Assembly (NCBI GenBank): GCA_001247695.2
Contig: LGRX02033412.1
Location: forward strand, 1 to 64,000
DNA length: 64,000 nucleotides
Direction of reading: 5' to 3'
From: Cymbomonas tetramitiformis
Taxonomy: Eukaryota; Chlorophyta; Pyramimonadophyceae; Pyramimonadales; Pyramimonadaceae
Shown here: piece after piece, positions 46,601 to 56,000 of the stretch
Numbering within the stretch: position 1 is the stretch's first letter
Layout of the letters: each line of letters starts with the position of its first letter
Made by a program: the position numbers and the translations under genes
Notes under the pieces: generated by a model
Seen by the model: the letters and a program-made list of their open reading frames with translations, nothing else
What the model was told of the DNA's origin: nothing
Databases searched by the model: none

Positions 46601-46632
46601 CCGGAGCAGAAACCCATACTAGTTACAGCCAT
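22664..46632 (-). CDS. PNPLA6: Neuropathy-target-esterase-type lysophospholipase (patatin domain plus cNMP-binding-like domains), at least 25 exons over 24 kb
   Basis: This family is ER-anchored serine esterases that remove fatty acids from phosphatidylcholine and lysophosphatidylcholine. Exons 5' to 3': 46291-46632, 45635-45898, 45070-45192, 44606-44722, 44264-44429, 43931-44203, 42389-42454, 42012-42146, 41114-41190, 35436-35644, 34586-34847 (start uncertain), 33269-33518, 32953-33026 (tentative), 32515-32674, 31656-31750, 31178-31351, 30152-30283, 27999-28024 (tentative), 27818-27854, 27256-27330, 26334-26436, 25177-25289, 24511-24678, 23819-23960, 22664-22800. Two N-terminal hydrophobic segments (about residues 7-22 and 41-53) precede three cyclic-nucleotide-binding-like folds (for example [38 protein letters not shown]). 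The catalytic exon has [18 protein letters not shown] and GTSQGSF (Ser nucleophile), and a later exon has [10 protein letters not shown] (Asp). The start is the first in-frame ATG, directly before the first membrane segment. Missing: an exon after GTSQGSFV, and probably a short one before VDFVVDW. About 1,240 residues placed, against about 1,330-1,370 in animals. Around 85% of the gene is intron. Confidence 0.93.
22998..23460. repeat. 463-bp near-perfect inverted repeat in the last esterase intron
   Basis: The left arm (about 22998-23214) and right arm (about 23237-23460) are reverse complements with very few differences, separated by about 22 bases (CTTCCATGTGGAGGTTTAAC). Both strands stay open and read a similar peptide ([10 protein letters not shown]..., [18 protein letters not shown]...), as a palindrome must. 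The peptide is not one I recognise. It lies between the last two coding exons and is spliced out if the gene model is right. Confidence 0.93.
24186..24480. repeat. Interspersed repeat, forward copy and partial second copy
   Basis: The sequence beginning TCCTTGGACCGATTCCTTTG and running through CAGCACACACTTCGGGACAC recurs inverted at 37890-38040, 39515-39690 and 40120-40290. A second partial copy (TCCTTGGACCGACTCC) starts at about 24418. All copies are in introns of the esterase gene. Confidence 0.8.
24886..25166. repeat. 9-10-bp minisatellite (AAGGGTCTGA-like), about 28 units
   Basis: Units of AAGGGTCTGA, AAGGGTCTCA and GAGGGTCTCA alternate through the intron between exons 25177-25289 and 24511-24678. 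On the plus strand this reads [10 protein letters not shown], a collagen-like Gly-x-x pattern that is a chance result of the repeat. Confidence 0.9.
25670..25835. repeat. Interspersed repeat related to 36400-37190 and 40560-40900
   Basis: The phrases CAAGAGGCTGTGCCCGCCAG, CACCACAGGGACCACC and a following CCCCATTCACAAC match diverged copies at about 36430-36535, 36680-37190, 40620-40700 and 40815-40890. Confidence 0.6.
25967..26181. repeat. 39-bp minisatellite, 5-6 copies
   Basis: The unit is GCGAGAGGCGGCGAACTTCG followed by GAGGTGACGGCTTCGCCCC. Copies differ by one or two bases. It lies in the intron between exons 26334-26436 and 25177-25289. Confidence 0.92.
27077..27135. repeat. 20-bp tandem repeat, 3 copies
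   Basis: GCAGCGAGGATGCCACGTCA occurs three times in a row, in the intron directly 3' of exon 27256-27330. Confidence 0.9.
27488..27785. repeat. 30-39-bp minisatellite, about 9 copies
   Basis: The core GAGTGTCATCATCAGCGGCC followed by TGAATGTGGAGGTG recurs with small length changes. It lies in the intron between exons 27818-27854 and 27256-27330. Confidence 0.9.
28363..29840. repeat. 1.5-kb near-perfect inverted repeat (hairpin) in an esterase intron
   Basis: The left arm (about 28363-29111) and right arm (about 29131-29840) are reverse complements around a 19-base loop (ATGTTTCAGCCAAATAAAC). Differences are a few substitutions and 1-2-base indels, plus one block of about 32 bases near 28490-28530 present only in the left arm. 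The same peptide frame (beginning [20 protein letters not shown]) is open on both strands. It sits between the catalytic Ser exon (30152-30283) and exon 27999-28024, where the model lacks an exon. Confidence 0.93.
30352..30932. repeat. 19-bp minisatellite, about 30 copies, abutting the catalytic exon
   Basis: The unit GCGCGCATTGACATGTGGC recurs about 30 times, with GGCCGGC variants. It ends about 70 bp upstream (minus strand) of the exon carrying the GXSXG nucleophile. The minus strand has no stop in any of its three frames across the repeat. One frame runs from inside the array into the catalytic exon without a stop. Confidence 0.95.
31880..32012. repeat. About 50-bp tandem repeat, 2-3 copies
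   Basis: CGCCACCCCAAGGGCCAYCA followed by TCAACAGATCAGG occurs in two to three partial copies in the intron between exons 32515-32674 and 31656-31750. Confidence 0.75.
32118..32358. repeat. 41-bp minisatellite, about 6 copies
   Basis: The unit is GGCAGCGAGCCAATCACACC followed by AGCCGTTGATGCGCCGCAAAA. It is in the same intron as the repeat at 31880 and has a different unit. Confidence 0.92.
33700..34010. repeat. 24-27-bp minisatellite, about 12 copies
   Basis: The unit TGCGAGTATGCCGTGGCCCC, followed by TCC(G/T)C, recurs through the intron between exons 34586-34847 and 33269-33518. The repetitive peptides on both strands ([28 protein letters not shown]) are by-products. Confidence 0.92.
35672..36330. 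repeat. About 325-bp tandem repeat, first two copies
   Basis: Two copies (35672-35997 and 36005-36330) start in an ACACACAC run followed by CTGAAYGGCATGAGAYCGGC. They contain GACAAGATACCRCAAACKCA and end near CACAGCATGGACACC. Three more copies lie at 38041-39000, beyond the reverse-transcriptase fragment. Confidence 0.92.
36640..37192. repeat. About 205-bp tandem repeat, 3 copies
   Basis: Copies begin near 36662, 36871 and 37072 with GACGAATCCCCGACGCMCTC and continue AAAGAGGCAGTACCCGTCAG. More diverged relatives occur at 25670-25835, 36430-36535, 40620-40700 and 40815-40890. All are in esterase introns. Confidence 0.85.
37170..37800 (-). pseudogene. Reverse-transcriptase fragment (YIDD box) in an esterase intron
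   Basis: An open minus-strand frame of about 210 codons reads [17 protein letters not shown], then [40 protein letters not shown] and [14 protein letters not shown]. The YIDD box followed by the palm/thumb pattern identifies an RNA-dependent DNA polymerase of a retroelement. The N-terminal fingers motifs, an endonuclease and an RNase H are not visible. The 5' end runs into a GT/AC repeat near 37815, and the 3' end meets the 205-bp tandem repeat. It is truncated but has no internal stop over about 630 bp, so the insertion may be recent. I cannot name the retroelement family. It is in the same orientation as the host gene. Confidence 0.75.
37888..38040. repeat. Interspersed repeat, inverted copy of 24186-24360
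   Basis: The block GTCCCGAAGTGTGTGCTGAA followed by TCCTTTGATCCCCGGC and GGGGTGCCAAAGGA is the reverse complement of the segment at 24188-24360. Confidence 0.8.
38041..39000. repeat. About 300-330-bp tandem repeat, last three copies
   Basis: Copies at about 38041-38340, 38341-38666 and 38671-39000 match those at 35672-36330, with a few percent difference. They share the ACACAC start, the GGGCGGGGCCGTGACAAGAT block and the GGTCGATGGATGGGACC block. Confidence 0.92.
39025..40075. repeat. Two diverged copies of a coding-like segment
   Basis: 39030-39290 and 39780-40075 are clearly related but diverged. On the plus strand the first reads [20 protein letters not shown] and ends GKLSC. The second reads [19 protein letters not shown] and ends ADELS. 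Both frames stay open over the matching part. No family is recognised. Both are antisense to, and within an intron of, the esterase gene. Confidence 0.55.
39515..39690. repeat. Interspersed repeat, another inverted copy of 24186-24360
   Basis: Matches 37888-38040 almost exactly (AAGTGTGTGCTGAATCCTTT and what follows). Confidence 0.8.
40120..40290. repeat. Interspersed repeat, diverged inverted copy
   Basis: A more diverged copy of the same family (GAGTGTGAGCTGAATCCTTT, GTGCCAAAGGAGTCGGTCCA). It lies in the same large esterase intron. Confidence 0.75.
41470..41692. repeat. 45-bp minisatellite, 5 copies
   Basis: The unit TCTATTCACCGAGGCTCTGG, then TAGATCTTCCAGGGTATAGGGCGGG, is repeated five times with few changes. 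It lies in the intron between exons 42012-42146 and 41114-41190. A CRISPR array is excluded because there are no unique spacers. Confidence 0.93.
41884..41942. repeat. 18-bp tandem repeat, 3 copies
   Basis: GATGACGCAGGCGCTACA occurs three times head to tail, in the same intron as the 45-bp array. Confidence 0.9.
42530..42790. repeat. About 43-bp minisatellite, about 6 copies
   Basis: The unit CAAATCCTGCACCCCGGGAA followed by ACCCCCGCCAACCTGTCATCCGC recurs in the intron between exons 43931-44203 and 42389-42454. Confidence 0.9.
43021..43572. repeat. 30-37-bp minisatellite, about 16 copies
   Basis: The unit CCCCTTCTGTGGGCGCACCA followed by TGCCATCGCCCCGCCC recurs in the same intron as the 43-bp array. 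Repetitive peptides read in several frames are artefacts. Confidence 0.92.
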
Positions 46633-47316
46633 TTTCCAAAGATGCCAGCTAGGCAATGACACTTGGGCAGCACGTGCTTTGTTCAATCACCCAAATTGGC
46701 AGGAGTTGCACCAAGATCCGCGAATGGTCTCAGTTACCGATCGGGCGAAGCTTTTCAAGTTACGATCAGCTGGAGGTTCAGTGAATATATTGAATTATGA
46801 GATACGAGCAGGCTTATCGGGCGTTTGCGCTCCCAAGAACCTTGAAACTGGCGGGTCGGGCCTTATCTTACACACGAAGATCAAGTGAGAAGGCACTTCT
46901 CTGTCGTTTGAGGATCAGAACAGAAACTCAAGTCTGACGTGAGTCCCACGGCAGACGAGAGTCTTCAGCCTTGAGCCTATGATGAGCTTATCTCTATCAC
47001 TCGTCTGACGTGACTGTCGCTGTCGCTGTCGCTGTCGTGTGTTGATGGTTGAATCGCATCCCGATCTTCAATCTTGAAAGTTCATTCTTCGCGTGATGCG
47101 ATATGATTAATGATCTATTCTTATTGAGGGGGGAAAACTTTATTAGGTTGTTGCGACTGAAACCTTGATTTCAGATTTGTTCCGATGACACATCTCGATC
47201 TGTAGTATAAAATCTGTATTTAAAATGAAAAATCTTAATCTATTGCCTGCAGTAGTGTCACAGTGCGTCTATAAACCGAAAATGACGTATGGAAACAAAT
47301 GCGATATATAATATAT

Positions 47317-47476
47317 ATATATATAATATATATATATATTATATCATAACTTGATTAATTGTGAAACTCTTGAATGATGGTGAAGATGAGAACATATATA
47401 TATAATATATATATATATTATATCATAACTTGATTAATTGTGAAACTCTTGAATGATGGTGAAGATGAGAACATAT
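47317..47476. repeat. 79-bp tandem duplication in AT-rich DNA
   Basis: The block with TATATCATAACTTGATTAAT and GAATGATGGTGAAGATGAGA occurs twice, 79 bp apart, each time preceded by an AT dinucleotide run. Confidence 0.9.
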
Positions 47477-47915
47477 CGTCATTTCGATCAGAAATTCAAT
47501 TGTGTCACAGGCATCGTTATGTATAATTAAAAATTAAATACGCGTATATTGACCTTACGAAATATCACGAGTAATGCACATGCATTATGCTGTCATCATG
47601 TTCCATCATCGATAGTGCCATTCGTGCATCAGCTTGCACGTTTGCATGATGTATGCATGTTGGCCATGCATCCACAGGCCTGCAATGCAATCGCAGGAGC
47701 GTCGAGCATTCGCGAAGAATTTTTCATGCGTAGATACATCGATAATCTACCATGCCGTGCATGCATGATGTATAATCGATATCGAACAAGTGCATATGCA
47801 TACTCGATTACATATAAGTATGCATATATTGGATATCGATTATATATCATGCGCCGCATCCAAAGATATTGCATGAGCATTACAATATTGATCATCTACC
47901 ATGCGGGTGTATATA

Positions 47916-47941
47916 TATACGAAGTTTATAAACTTCGTATA
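47916..47941. repeat. Perfect 26-bp palindrome
   Basis: TATACGAAGTTTA is followed directly by its exact reverse complement. The arm resembles a recombinase half-site, but the arrangement is not that of a known site. Confidence 0.85.
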
Positions 47942-48912
47942 GATATGTCCGTTATCCAACGGTGTCGCAGCGCCAGCGCTCCATCTGATACTGCATCCGC
48001 TGCGCATGGCGCACATGTATTTACAACCGTCGTCGCTAAACTTATGCAGTGGCAATTCGTGCAGACATTTGGGGCAATTGTGAAATACATCTGCCCACAA
48101 CTCGCTTCCTGTATCGCAACTGTCGAGCTCGCATGATTGTCGTTTGGGATGCATCCAACGGGATTTCTGCCATGCGGATGGGAGACGGTGCATAGGTGTA
48201 TACAATTTCAAATAAAATTTCAATCATGATCATCGAGCAAATATAAAAGCAAATGGAAATGCGCAGACATCCCGCACTGGAGGCATCGTGACAGCGACAT
48301 GCAAATGCGGCAGTTGCGATATGGAAACAAGTTATGAGCGCGTGCCTTATAATATCAGCTATCGATACATACTCCATGCATGCATTGGCTAGGGGATCGA
48401 AAGTCGTGATATGATATAAATTGTAAACGTGTACTGTACAGCTGAAGAGGCGCCGAAAGCGATGATGATATATTCGATATTGACAATAATTTATATGCGA
48501 TGCATCGTCATCTAGGTATTTTCGATACAACTTGGATTTTCCCAATTCCAATACTTTCAACGTTGACACACATATGAAGCGTCGTAGAGCGGGTTTTGAT
48601 ACAGTCACCACTACTAGTAATTAAATGGGAGATTTGCTGAAAGGAATTTGCGGTCGCGACGCGATAGATTTGATATGGTACCCGCATACACCGTAGATTT
48701 GATAAATTTCGTAACATACACCGTAGACTTGAATAATCGTCATACTCTTGAATAATCTACTTACTTTAGGTATATGGATAGGGAAGGGATACGGATAGTC
48801 ATAGACGCGCTGGAACTGGAACGTGGTTTCCGTCTGAATCCCGGAAAAAATCTGAACCAGCGTGACGGTCATATCGCTATCGTCTCGTATCGATGCTGAT
48901 GCTGCTGGGTGC

Positions 48913-48948
48913 TGGCATGACATGGCATGGCATGGCATGGCATGGCAT
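48913..48948. repeat. (CATGG)n short tandem repeat
   Basis: About six units of CATGG lie between GCTGG and CATCAGTG. Non-coding. Confidence 0.85.
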
Positions 48949-50076
48949 CAGTGCCCACAAAATCCGACGTGTAAGTGGTAGCTCCCACCAGCCAGTTCTT
49001 AGCTGCCACCAGCCGTCGATCCATTTTTCACATATAAGTGATCGGCGATACTTAAGGGACACTGCCATGTGCTTAGCTACCACCAGCCCTTCGATGCTAA
49101 ATATTGACACTGCATGGCATCCAGCATCAGCAGTTGCCAGATTTGAGATATAGGAATTTATACTAGGATTCATAATTCATTCCCTTCTTTTTGGATATGG
49201 GATTTTTTCTCATGATTACCGATGAGTTTCATCCTTCTCGTTCAGAACCAAGGCTGCAAAATGGCGCTGGCGCGCTAGCGGATGGGCCGCTAGTGGCAGT
49301 TTTGACCCACCTGGCGCCGCGTCAGCGGTTCGGCGGGTATGGAAAATGTTCCCGCCCCGACCGTGGCTTGGCGCGCTCGCCGCGGGTATCCTGCTCTTGC
49401 CCCGCCCCGTTGGCGGTTGGGGATTTTGGCCTTCGGCTCCTTGACTGACGCGTGACGATGACGTGTGACTCGATATTGCATGGCCTTGCGGCAGCGGCAC
49501 GTTCCCTGCCCCCGACGCGACGCCCGAGCTTCAAGCTTGCCGTCGCGGCGTCGGAACAAGCCGAGCATGAAATTAGCCCAGACGAGGTTACCAGTCGTAG
49601 ATTTTTTCAACATTAAAAAAATGCTTGTACGAACGCTGTGGCGGTGCGGCGGGTGGCGCTGGCGTCAGGTTTACCGCTACCGCCCCGTCGGCGGTTGGTC
49701 GCTAGTTCAGAAATCTAGCGTCCCGCCAGCGTACATGGCGGTTGGCGGTTGGTAAAAAAATAAGGCGCCCCGCCGACGGTCGACTCAAAAACCCAATTTC
49801 ACCCCTGTTCAGAACGCGAGAACGGCAAATTGAGATTGACATTCGTGATTCGATAACGACGTTGAACTCAGTCACGATACCAACGAACACCAACAGAATT
49901 TTCGTTCCCCAACCAGCGCTTCTCGCAACAGAGCACTGCTTTTCTAAAGAAGGGAAAGTGTGTGAAAGACAAAGAGTGTGACACTTTCTCGGAACTTGTT
50001 TCAAAATTACCTCCGATATTTCTCACCACTTCCGATCTGAAAGCATCCCGCCATACCTACTCTTTACCGCTTGAAT

Positions 50077-53000
50077 ATGGCACAGGGTGAGGAGGACGAG
50101 GAACCGGAGTCCATTATCCCAGACCCACCTCCGACAGATATACAGGAGGCAGAGACACCAGAGCAAGCTGAAGAAGTCCCACCGCCTGCTGAGCCCGAAG
50201 AAAGCCTTGCTCGAGGCAGCGCGAGTTCCGTTAATTCAAAGAAGTCGATGGTCCACTGGAAAGATGCTACGGAGGGTGAAATGGAGGCGGTGGCAGATAT
50301 CGCGTTGGCAGGCGATGGCGATGAAGGTGAAAGACGCATGTTCGCGAGTATTTCTGCAGATACTGAGGAGTCACTTCATCAGAAGCTCGACGTGTTTCTC
50401 AACACCTTCAACGACTCGGTACGTTCATTATGATGCGAAAAGCGTGAAACTGTGTAAGCAAACGTGGCCGGTGTGGCAGCCACCCTCAAAGCAACTTGTC
50501 AAATTGCCTCTCCTATTTTCGGGAGAATCTGCCTGCTGTAGGTTGACTTGCATCCTAACTGCATCGGTACATTCTTATTAAGTGACCTAAGTTTAACGTG
50601 AAGTTGCCGCACCACGCAGCACGGAATATGAAATGCGGCATCCGGTTCCAAGTCGGAGAAAAGTTTCTGGAGGAAGAGGGAATGCACATTATATACATGT
50701 CTCGTCGAACCTTATTCGCAGAACGTCGCGATAATCCAGAGCTCGGTTGCAGGCACAAGTGAAGGAGGCATTGAAGGAGCTATATCACTTGGCGGAAGAC
50801 GGTGGAAAAGGACTGGCGGCCTGGGAAGTGCTGGCGAAACTGAAGAAAACATCCAAGAATCGAACACGCGCCAGCACGTTAGCGATGTATGCAACTGCCT
50901 CCACTGCTGCTTTGCTATTTTCTTGCTTTTCTGCAACTTTTCTGGGACACGTATTAACTATTCTTTCGGGTTCCCGCTTCAGGAAGAAAGCGCAAATGAA
51001 TGTCCTGACGCAAGGACTTTCCGAATTCATGGCAGAGGCGAGTTGGGACTGTTGATCTTCTCCGCGCTGCAACATGTTTTTTTGTTCTCTTGCCACTTTC
51101 TACACCTGTCAATAAGTGAGAAAATTCGTGAGCAAGTCTGCACGTCTTCGCCAAGCTGTACTTTCTTATTCCCTCGTGAAGTGTATACTTTTCAGATGCA
51201 AGCTATCCACAAGGAGAGCAACAGAGTTGCAGTGCGGCAGATGGTCAAGTACCGTAATGTGAACTACTCGGCGTTCTTGACAGCCATGGACGAGAAGTTT
51301 GAAACTGTCGGATCGATGGTGACCCTCGTTCTTTCGAATCCGTTTTCACGTTGGGTTTCGCTGTAGATTAAAGCCCAGACTCAGTCTTTGCGGTGCTGGG
51401 TATCAGGCTATGAAGCCCTTGATGAGTCTGATGCAGCTTATGACTGGTCGTAAGAGTCAGATCATCGAGAAAGAGCTAGTCAAGGACCTAACAGGATACC
51501 TCGCTCCTGGAACCTTGACTTTGGTGAGCTTTCGTCCTGTGCTGATTCTCCGAGGCCTGTTAGTGTCCCAATACTCCTAGAATTCTTTGTAGCCGAGTCC
51601 ACCCAAGTGCACCCAACTTAACCCAAAATTGATTTGAAATCGCAGGTCATTGGTCCTCCGGGCTGTGGAAAGAGCAGCGTTCATAAAACTCTTGCAGGAC
51701 GTGGAAACACTCTTGCAGGCAAGAAACTTTCGGGCGAAGGTACGAACACCTCGCTGACTTGAATTTACAGAACAGAGGGCTACAGTCACTGATATGTGTA
51801 GCTGTTATTCGAAGTGGCGGTAGCTAACAGACCTTTTTGCTCGTCCCTGCAACTATATTTTGGTCTGCCGGTATAGCTTCCCAGTCCTATGCTTTACATA
51901 GCATGCTGGTATGTCGTTTTGAGAACTAATCTGCTTGCTCTTCGTCCTGGTGACCTTGTTTTTATAGTTCTCTACAACGACAAGAACATCATCGGTGCTG
52001 ATAGATGGTCAGGAGAAACCTACGTTCCCAAGCGTGTTTCTGCTTATATTCAGCAAACGGATCAGCATTATCCAACCTTGTCAGTTAAAGACACTGCCAA
52101 CTTCGCCTACGCGTGCACCAACGTGCCTCTGGATGATTACAACGAGGACCGTCTAAGGAAAGCAGCGGAACTACCAGAGTCTGAACTGCAATCCTTTGCG
52201 CAAATTGTTCTCGAGCTCCTGGGTTTGACTAAAGTCATGGACACGAAGGTTGGAGATGCTGCTGTGCGGGGAGTGAGTGGGGGAGAACGTCATCGGGTAA
52301 CCACGATGGAGTTTTTGGTGGGATCTTATCTGATTTATTTTTGCGACGAGATCAGTACTGGCTTGGACGCGTCAGCGACGTAAGCAGCTTTCCACCACAC
52401 GCTCCAAAGATGTTTCTTTAGTCTCCGGGTTTGATTCCGTGCTTCAAGTTAGGACGTTCTCGCATCGTGCAGGCAGTCTCCCCTGGAGTGTTCCGCACCA
52501 GAATCTCTTTAAATTGTGTGTAGATAATTGGGTAATTTGTTGGGCGCCGCACGTCGCTGCATCATCAAGGGAATAATATAGCCTTTCGGTGTTGCTGCTG
52601 CTCAGCCCTTACCTGAATTTTTCTAACGATGCCTGGAGCAGTCAAGTCGTACTGCGCAGTTGCTTGCTCGGGTTTAATATGGAAACGCCAGCTATTTTCG
52701 CTTGGTGGGCTTCACGAAATCCATGGGATATCCGATAAATAAGTGCCAGTACCCTTCACTCCCGCCTACTTGACGCAGCTGTGTGTGTGTGTGTACAGGT
52801 TTGATATTGTGTCCACCTTCAAGATTTACTCCGAGGTTTTCCGGCTGCCCATGCTCTTTTCGCTTCTCCAGCCGGCTCCCGACGTTTTCGACCTCTTCGA
52901 TAGAGTAATCCTCATAGACGGTGGGAAGACCATCTATCAGGTTTGTATGCTGTTACAATGCCGTCCCACATGAATAATTGTATTCAATGTGCTTCCTCTC

Positions 53001-56000
53001 TATCCCTTAGCTGCTTCCACATTTTCACCTTATATCTCTGTTGTCAGCCTTCGGCACGAATCATATTTAAATCCTGCGCCGGCTACCACTCGGCTTCTAG
53101 CCTACGTCTTTACTAGGTATCTCGCAAAATTTATCGCCAAGCTGGCTGGCCTGCTCTTAATATGGTTATCTTCAACAGAGGATAGAGAAAGCTAGGTGTG
53201 CTTGTTCAGTCAAACCTTTCTCGATTATTCCCTGTGAAGCTAGTCTGTTGGCTTTAAAATGTTTCAAAAATGTTGGCGATGGTGCACAAATGCAGGGGCC
53301 ACGAGAGGATATTTTACCCTATTTCGAGGCGCTGGGCTACAAGAAGCCCGACCGTGTGGACACAGCCGACTTTCTTCAGGAGATCACTTCCGACCTCGGA
53401 AGTCAGTACTTGTTGGTATGCTTAGTTTCTTCTTGTCTTGTTGAGAGTCGTCTTCGTATTACATGTCTTCTCTCGTAGGTAGGATAGTTTTCTTGCGTCT
53501 GGCTCTGAAGTATTATCTTCTCTTCACAACTTACCTGACCCATCGCTGTTAACGAGGTGCTTGCAGCCGGGGAAAACAGCGCTATCGGTGAACGCGTTTG
53601 TCGAGAGCTACAAGAAATCTAAGTACTGCAAGCACAACACCGATATCGCCATGTCACAAGACACAAGCGTACAGTGGTTTAAGCTTAAAAGGCCGGCAGG
53701 CTGTATGCTCGCTTCCTACGGAAATGCCGGCGAGATTGCGATATCTGATATCTCTGATGGTGGCAACCTTTCTCAGACGAGAAAACGCTCCGACTCCGTC
53801 CACGTGAAGAAGGGAGACAAGCTGCTTGGGTATAAAATCTTGAGCGGGTAAGCTTGACGGCAGTTCGGTTTGAACGCATGCCATGCCGTATACAGCACCA
53901 AGAAACTGACTATCCGTGTGCTTGCAAACATATGCAGGCCTGGGAAATCGCGTCCAGTCTTCGATGGGTCCGAAGATCTAGTGAGTGTGATCGAGGCTTT
54001 TGAGGCTCCAGAGGGAGAAATACAGTTTCTCGTTCAACACGACTTGAGTGACTTAGACCGAGAGCCTTCTGACTTCACCAAGCAGCAGTTCATGCAGCCC
54101 TATGTTCAACCCCCCTGGGAGTCCACGAAGACCGTCATGGCTCGTGAATTCCAAGTTCTGAAGACCAACTTTGAGTTTGTGAAAACACGTTTTGGCCAAG
54201 CCAAGTTCATTGCCATTCTTAACGGAACCTTGTACTGGCAGGTCGGTTCTGCAACTCGGTCAGAAACCTTTGTTTCTTCGCTCTCTTCAGCTTTAACAGG
54301 CTATCGCTGCAAACTGCAATTTCACGGGTGCGGGGTTGTGCTCTTTCTCAGATTAGCGATGCCGACGACAAAATGTCGCTACGAACGTCTATATTCTTCG
54401 TGAGCATTATGTCTTTGGCAGTCGGACACATGGCTCAGATCCCGAAGATCGTGGATGAGCGCTCAGTGTTTTACAAGCAGCACGGCGCCGGCTTCTTTCG
54501 CGCCGCATCGTATGTGCTCTCAGTGAACCTCAGTCAGGCATGAGCCCCTTCTTCCTAGCTGCCCTCAGTGAGCATCGAAACGTGAACTCACATCAGTCAG
54601 GCATATTGCGTATGCGGCCTAGCACACAATAGAGCAAGTCAAAGCTTCTTCTGCAGGCTGTTAATCTTGTGGCGTGTACACATAGGTGACCACTTTCGTA
54701 ATTAAGCAAACTTCTAGTGTGAGTATCGAAAGTGAGGTTCGGCCTCTTTTGTTACCTGGCGTTGCTATGCCACTGACACTTCCGACCGCTGCAGATCCCA
54801 ATTGTCGCCGGAGAGATGGTGATCTTCTGCCCCTTCCTGTACTTCGGCGTTGGCTTGAGCGATTCATCCGGCGGAGTCCACTTCCTCGCCTTCGTGACGA
54901 TCATTTTCCTGATCTCCAACACGGTTTCGTGCATCGTCCGTGCTATATGCAGTATTATGCCTGGAAAGGAGCCAGCGCAGATGCTCGTCATCTTAATGAT
55001 TATGCTGGACGTTCTGCTCGCTGGCTTCATCATTTACAAACCGAGTATTCCGGAATACTGGATATGGTACTATTGGTGCGTCGATCGACTTCGCTTTCAG
55101 TATACACACTTCGGTTCCTCTAATTCGTTTGGCTAAGAGTTGACTGAGCTTTGCGCGGTGTTTCTGTGCTGCACAGGTGCAATCCCTTTCAATGGGCACT
55201 GTCTTCTTTGGAGGTCAACGAGTTCACCTCCAAGAAGTGGGAAGATGACTGTAATCCATATGCGTTCCCCTCTACGTGCGACCCGGCGGACCCTGTCTCT
55301 CGGGGTGTAGCTTTCTTGAAGGCGTATGAATTCTTCGACGAGCAGTGGTGCGCAACACAACCATAATCTTGGCAACTATCCCACTGACCTGTGTTGTGAC
55401 TTCGGTCACAACAGGCATACTCGTCCCGGTCGACTTTTGCAGCAAAGCTGATTCCATAACTTAAAATTGAGTCTCAAGGCTCTGCTCGGGGCAACTAACT
55501 AACGGGTGGTAACGTGGTTTACTCTGGCTTCTTTTCCTTGAGCACGACTCGAAAATGTGCTCCTGAAATGTTTCCTCGGAGGTTTGCGTAGGTACCTATA
55601 TGTGGGCATCGCTGTTCTTCTTGGCTTCTGGATGGCGGCCTTCGCTTTGAGCGTTTATGGTTACGGCTGCCTTAAGTACGACGAAGTGCAAGCTGTTGCT
55701 CTTGCAGAGGAGAACACACTGAAGACTTTGGGTGAAGGAGAAAAAGCAAAGGTGCCCAAGCTTTCTCTTGCCAACTTGCATCAGCACACCCTGAAACCGG
55801 GCTCGCATAAAATGCACCTGCCCATACAGCCCAGCTAGTTGCACTTTGTCCGGAGGTTGCTATACGATGCTAACGTTATGCTCAACCTTTTGCCTGTAAC
55901 TGGTTGCATAACCCCAGCCTTTTCCTTACACTGCAGGAGCACATCTCCACGGTCAAGACTGAACGCATCGAAATGAACCCGTTGCACACCCAGTTGCTGG

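Larger units (their letters stand above)
46633..50076. other. Divergent intergenic region between the esterase and the ABCG transporter
   Basis: This region must hold the promoters of both genes. Notable contents are a (GTCGCT)n run near 47012-47038, an AT-rich stretch with a 79-bp tandem duplication, a zone at 47560-48450 dense in GCATGCAT and ATCGAT, and GC-rich GGCGGTTGG-type repeats at 49300-49760. No gene is supported. Confidence 0.5.

Noticed and set aside
47916..47941. loxP-like recombination site
   Set aside because: The arm resembles a loxP half-site, but the arms point the other way, have no 8-bp spacer and differ in the terminal bases. It is simply a palindrome.
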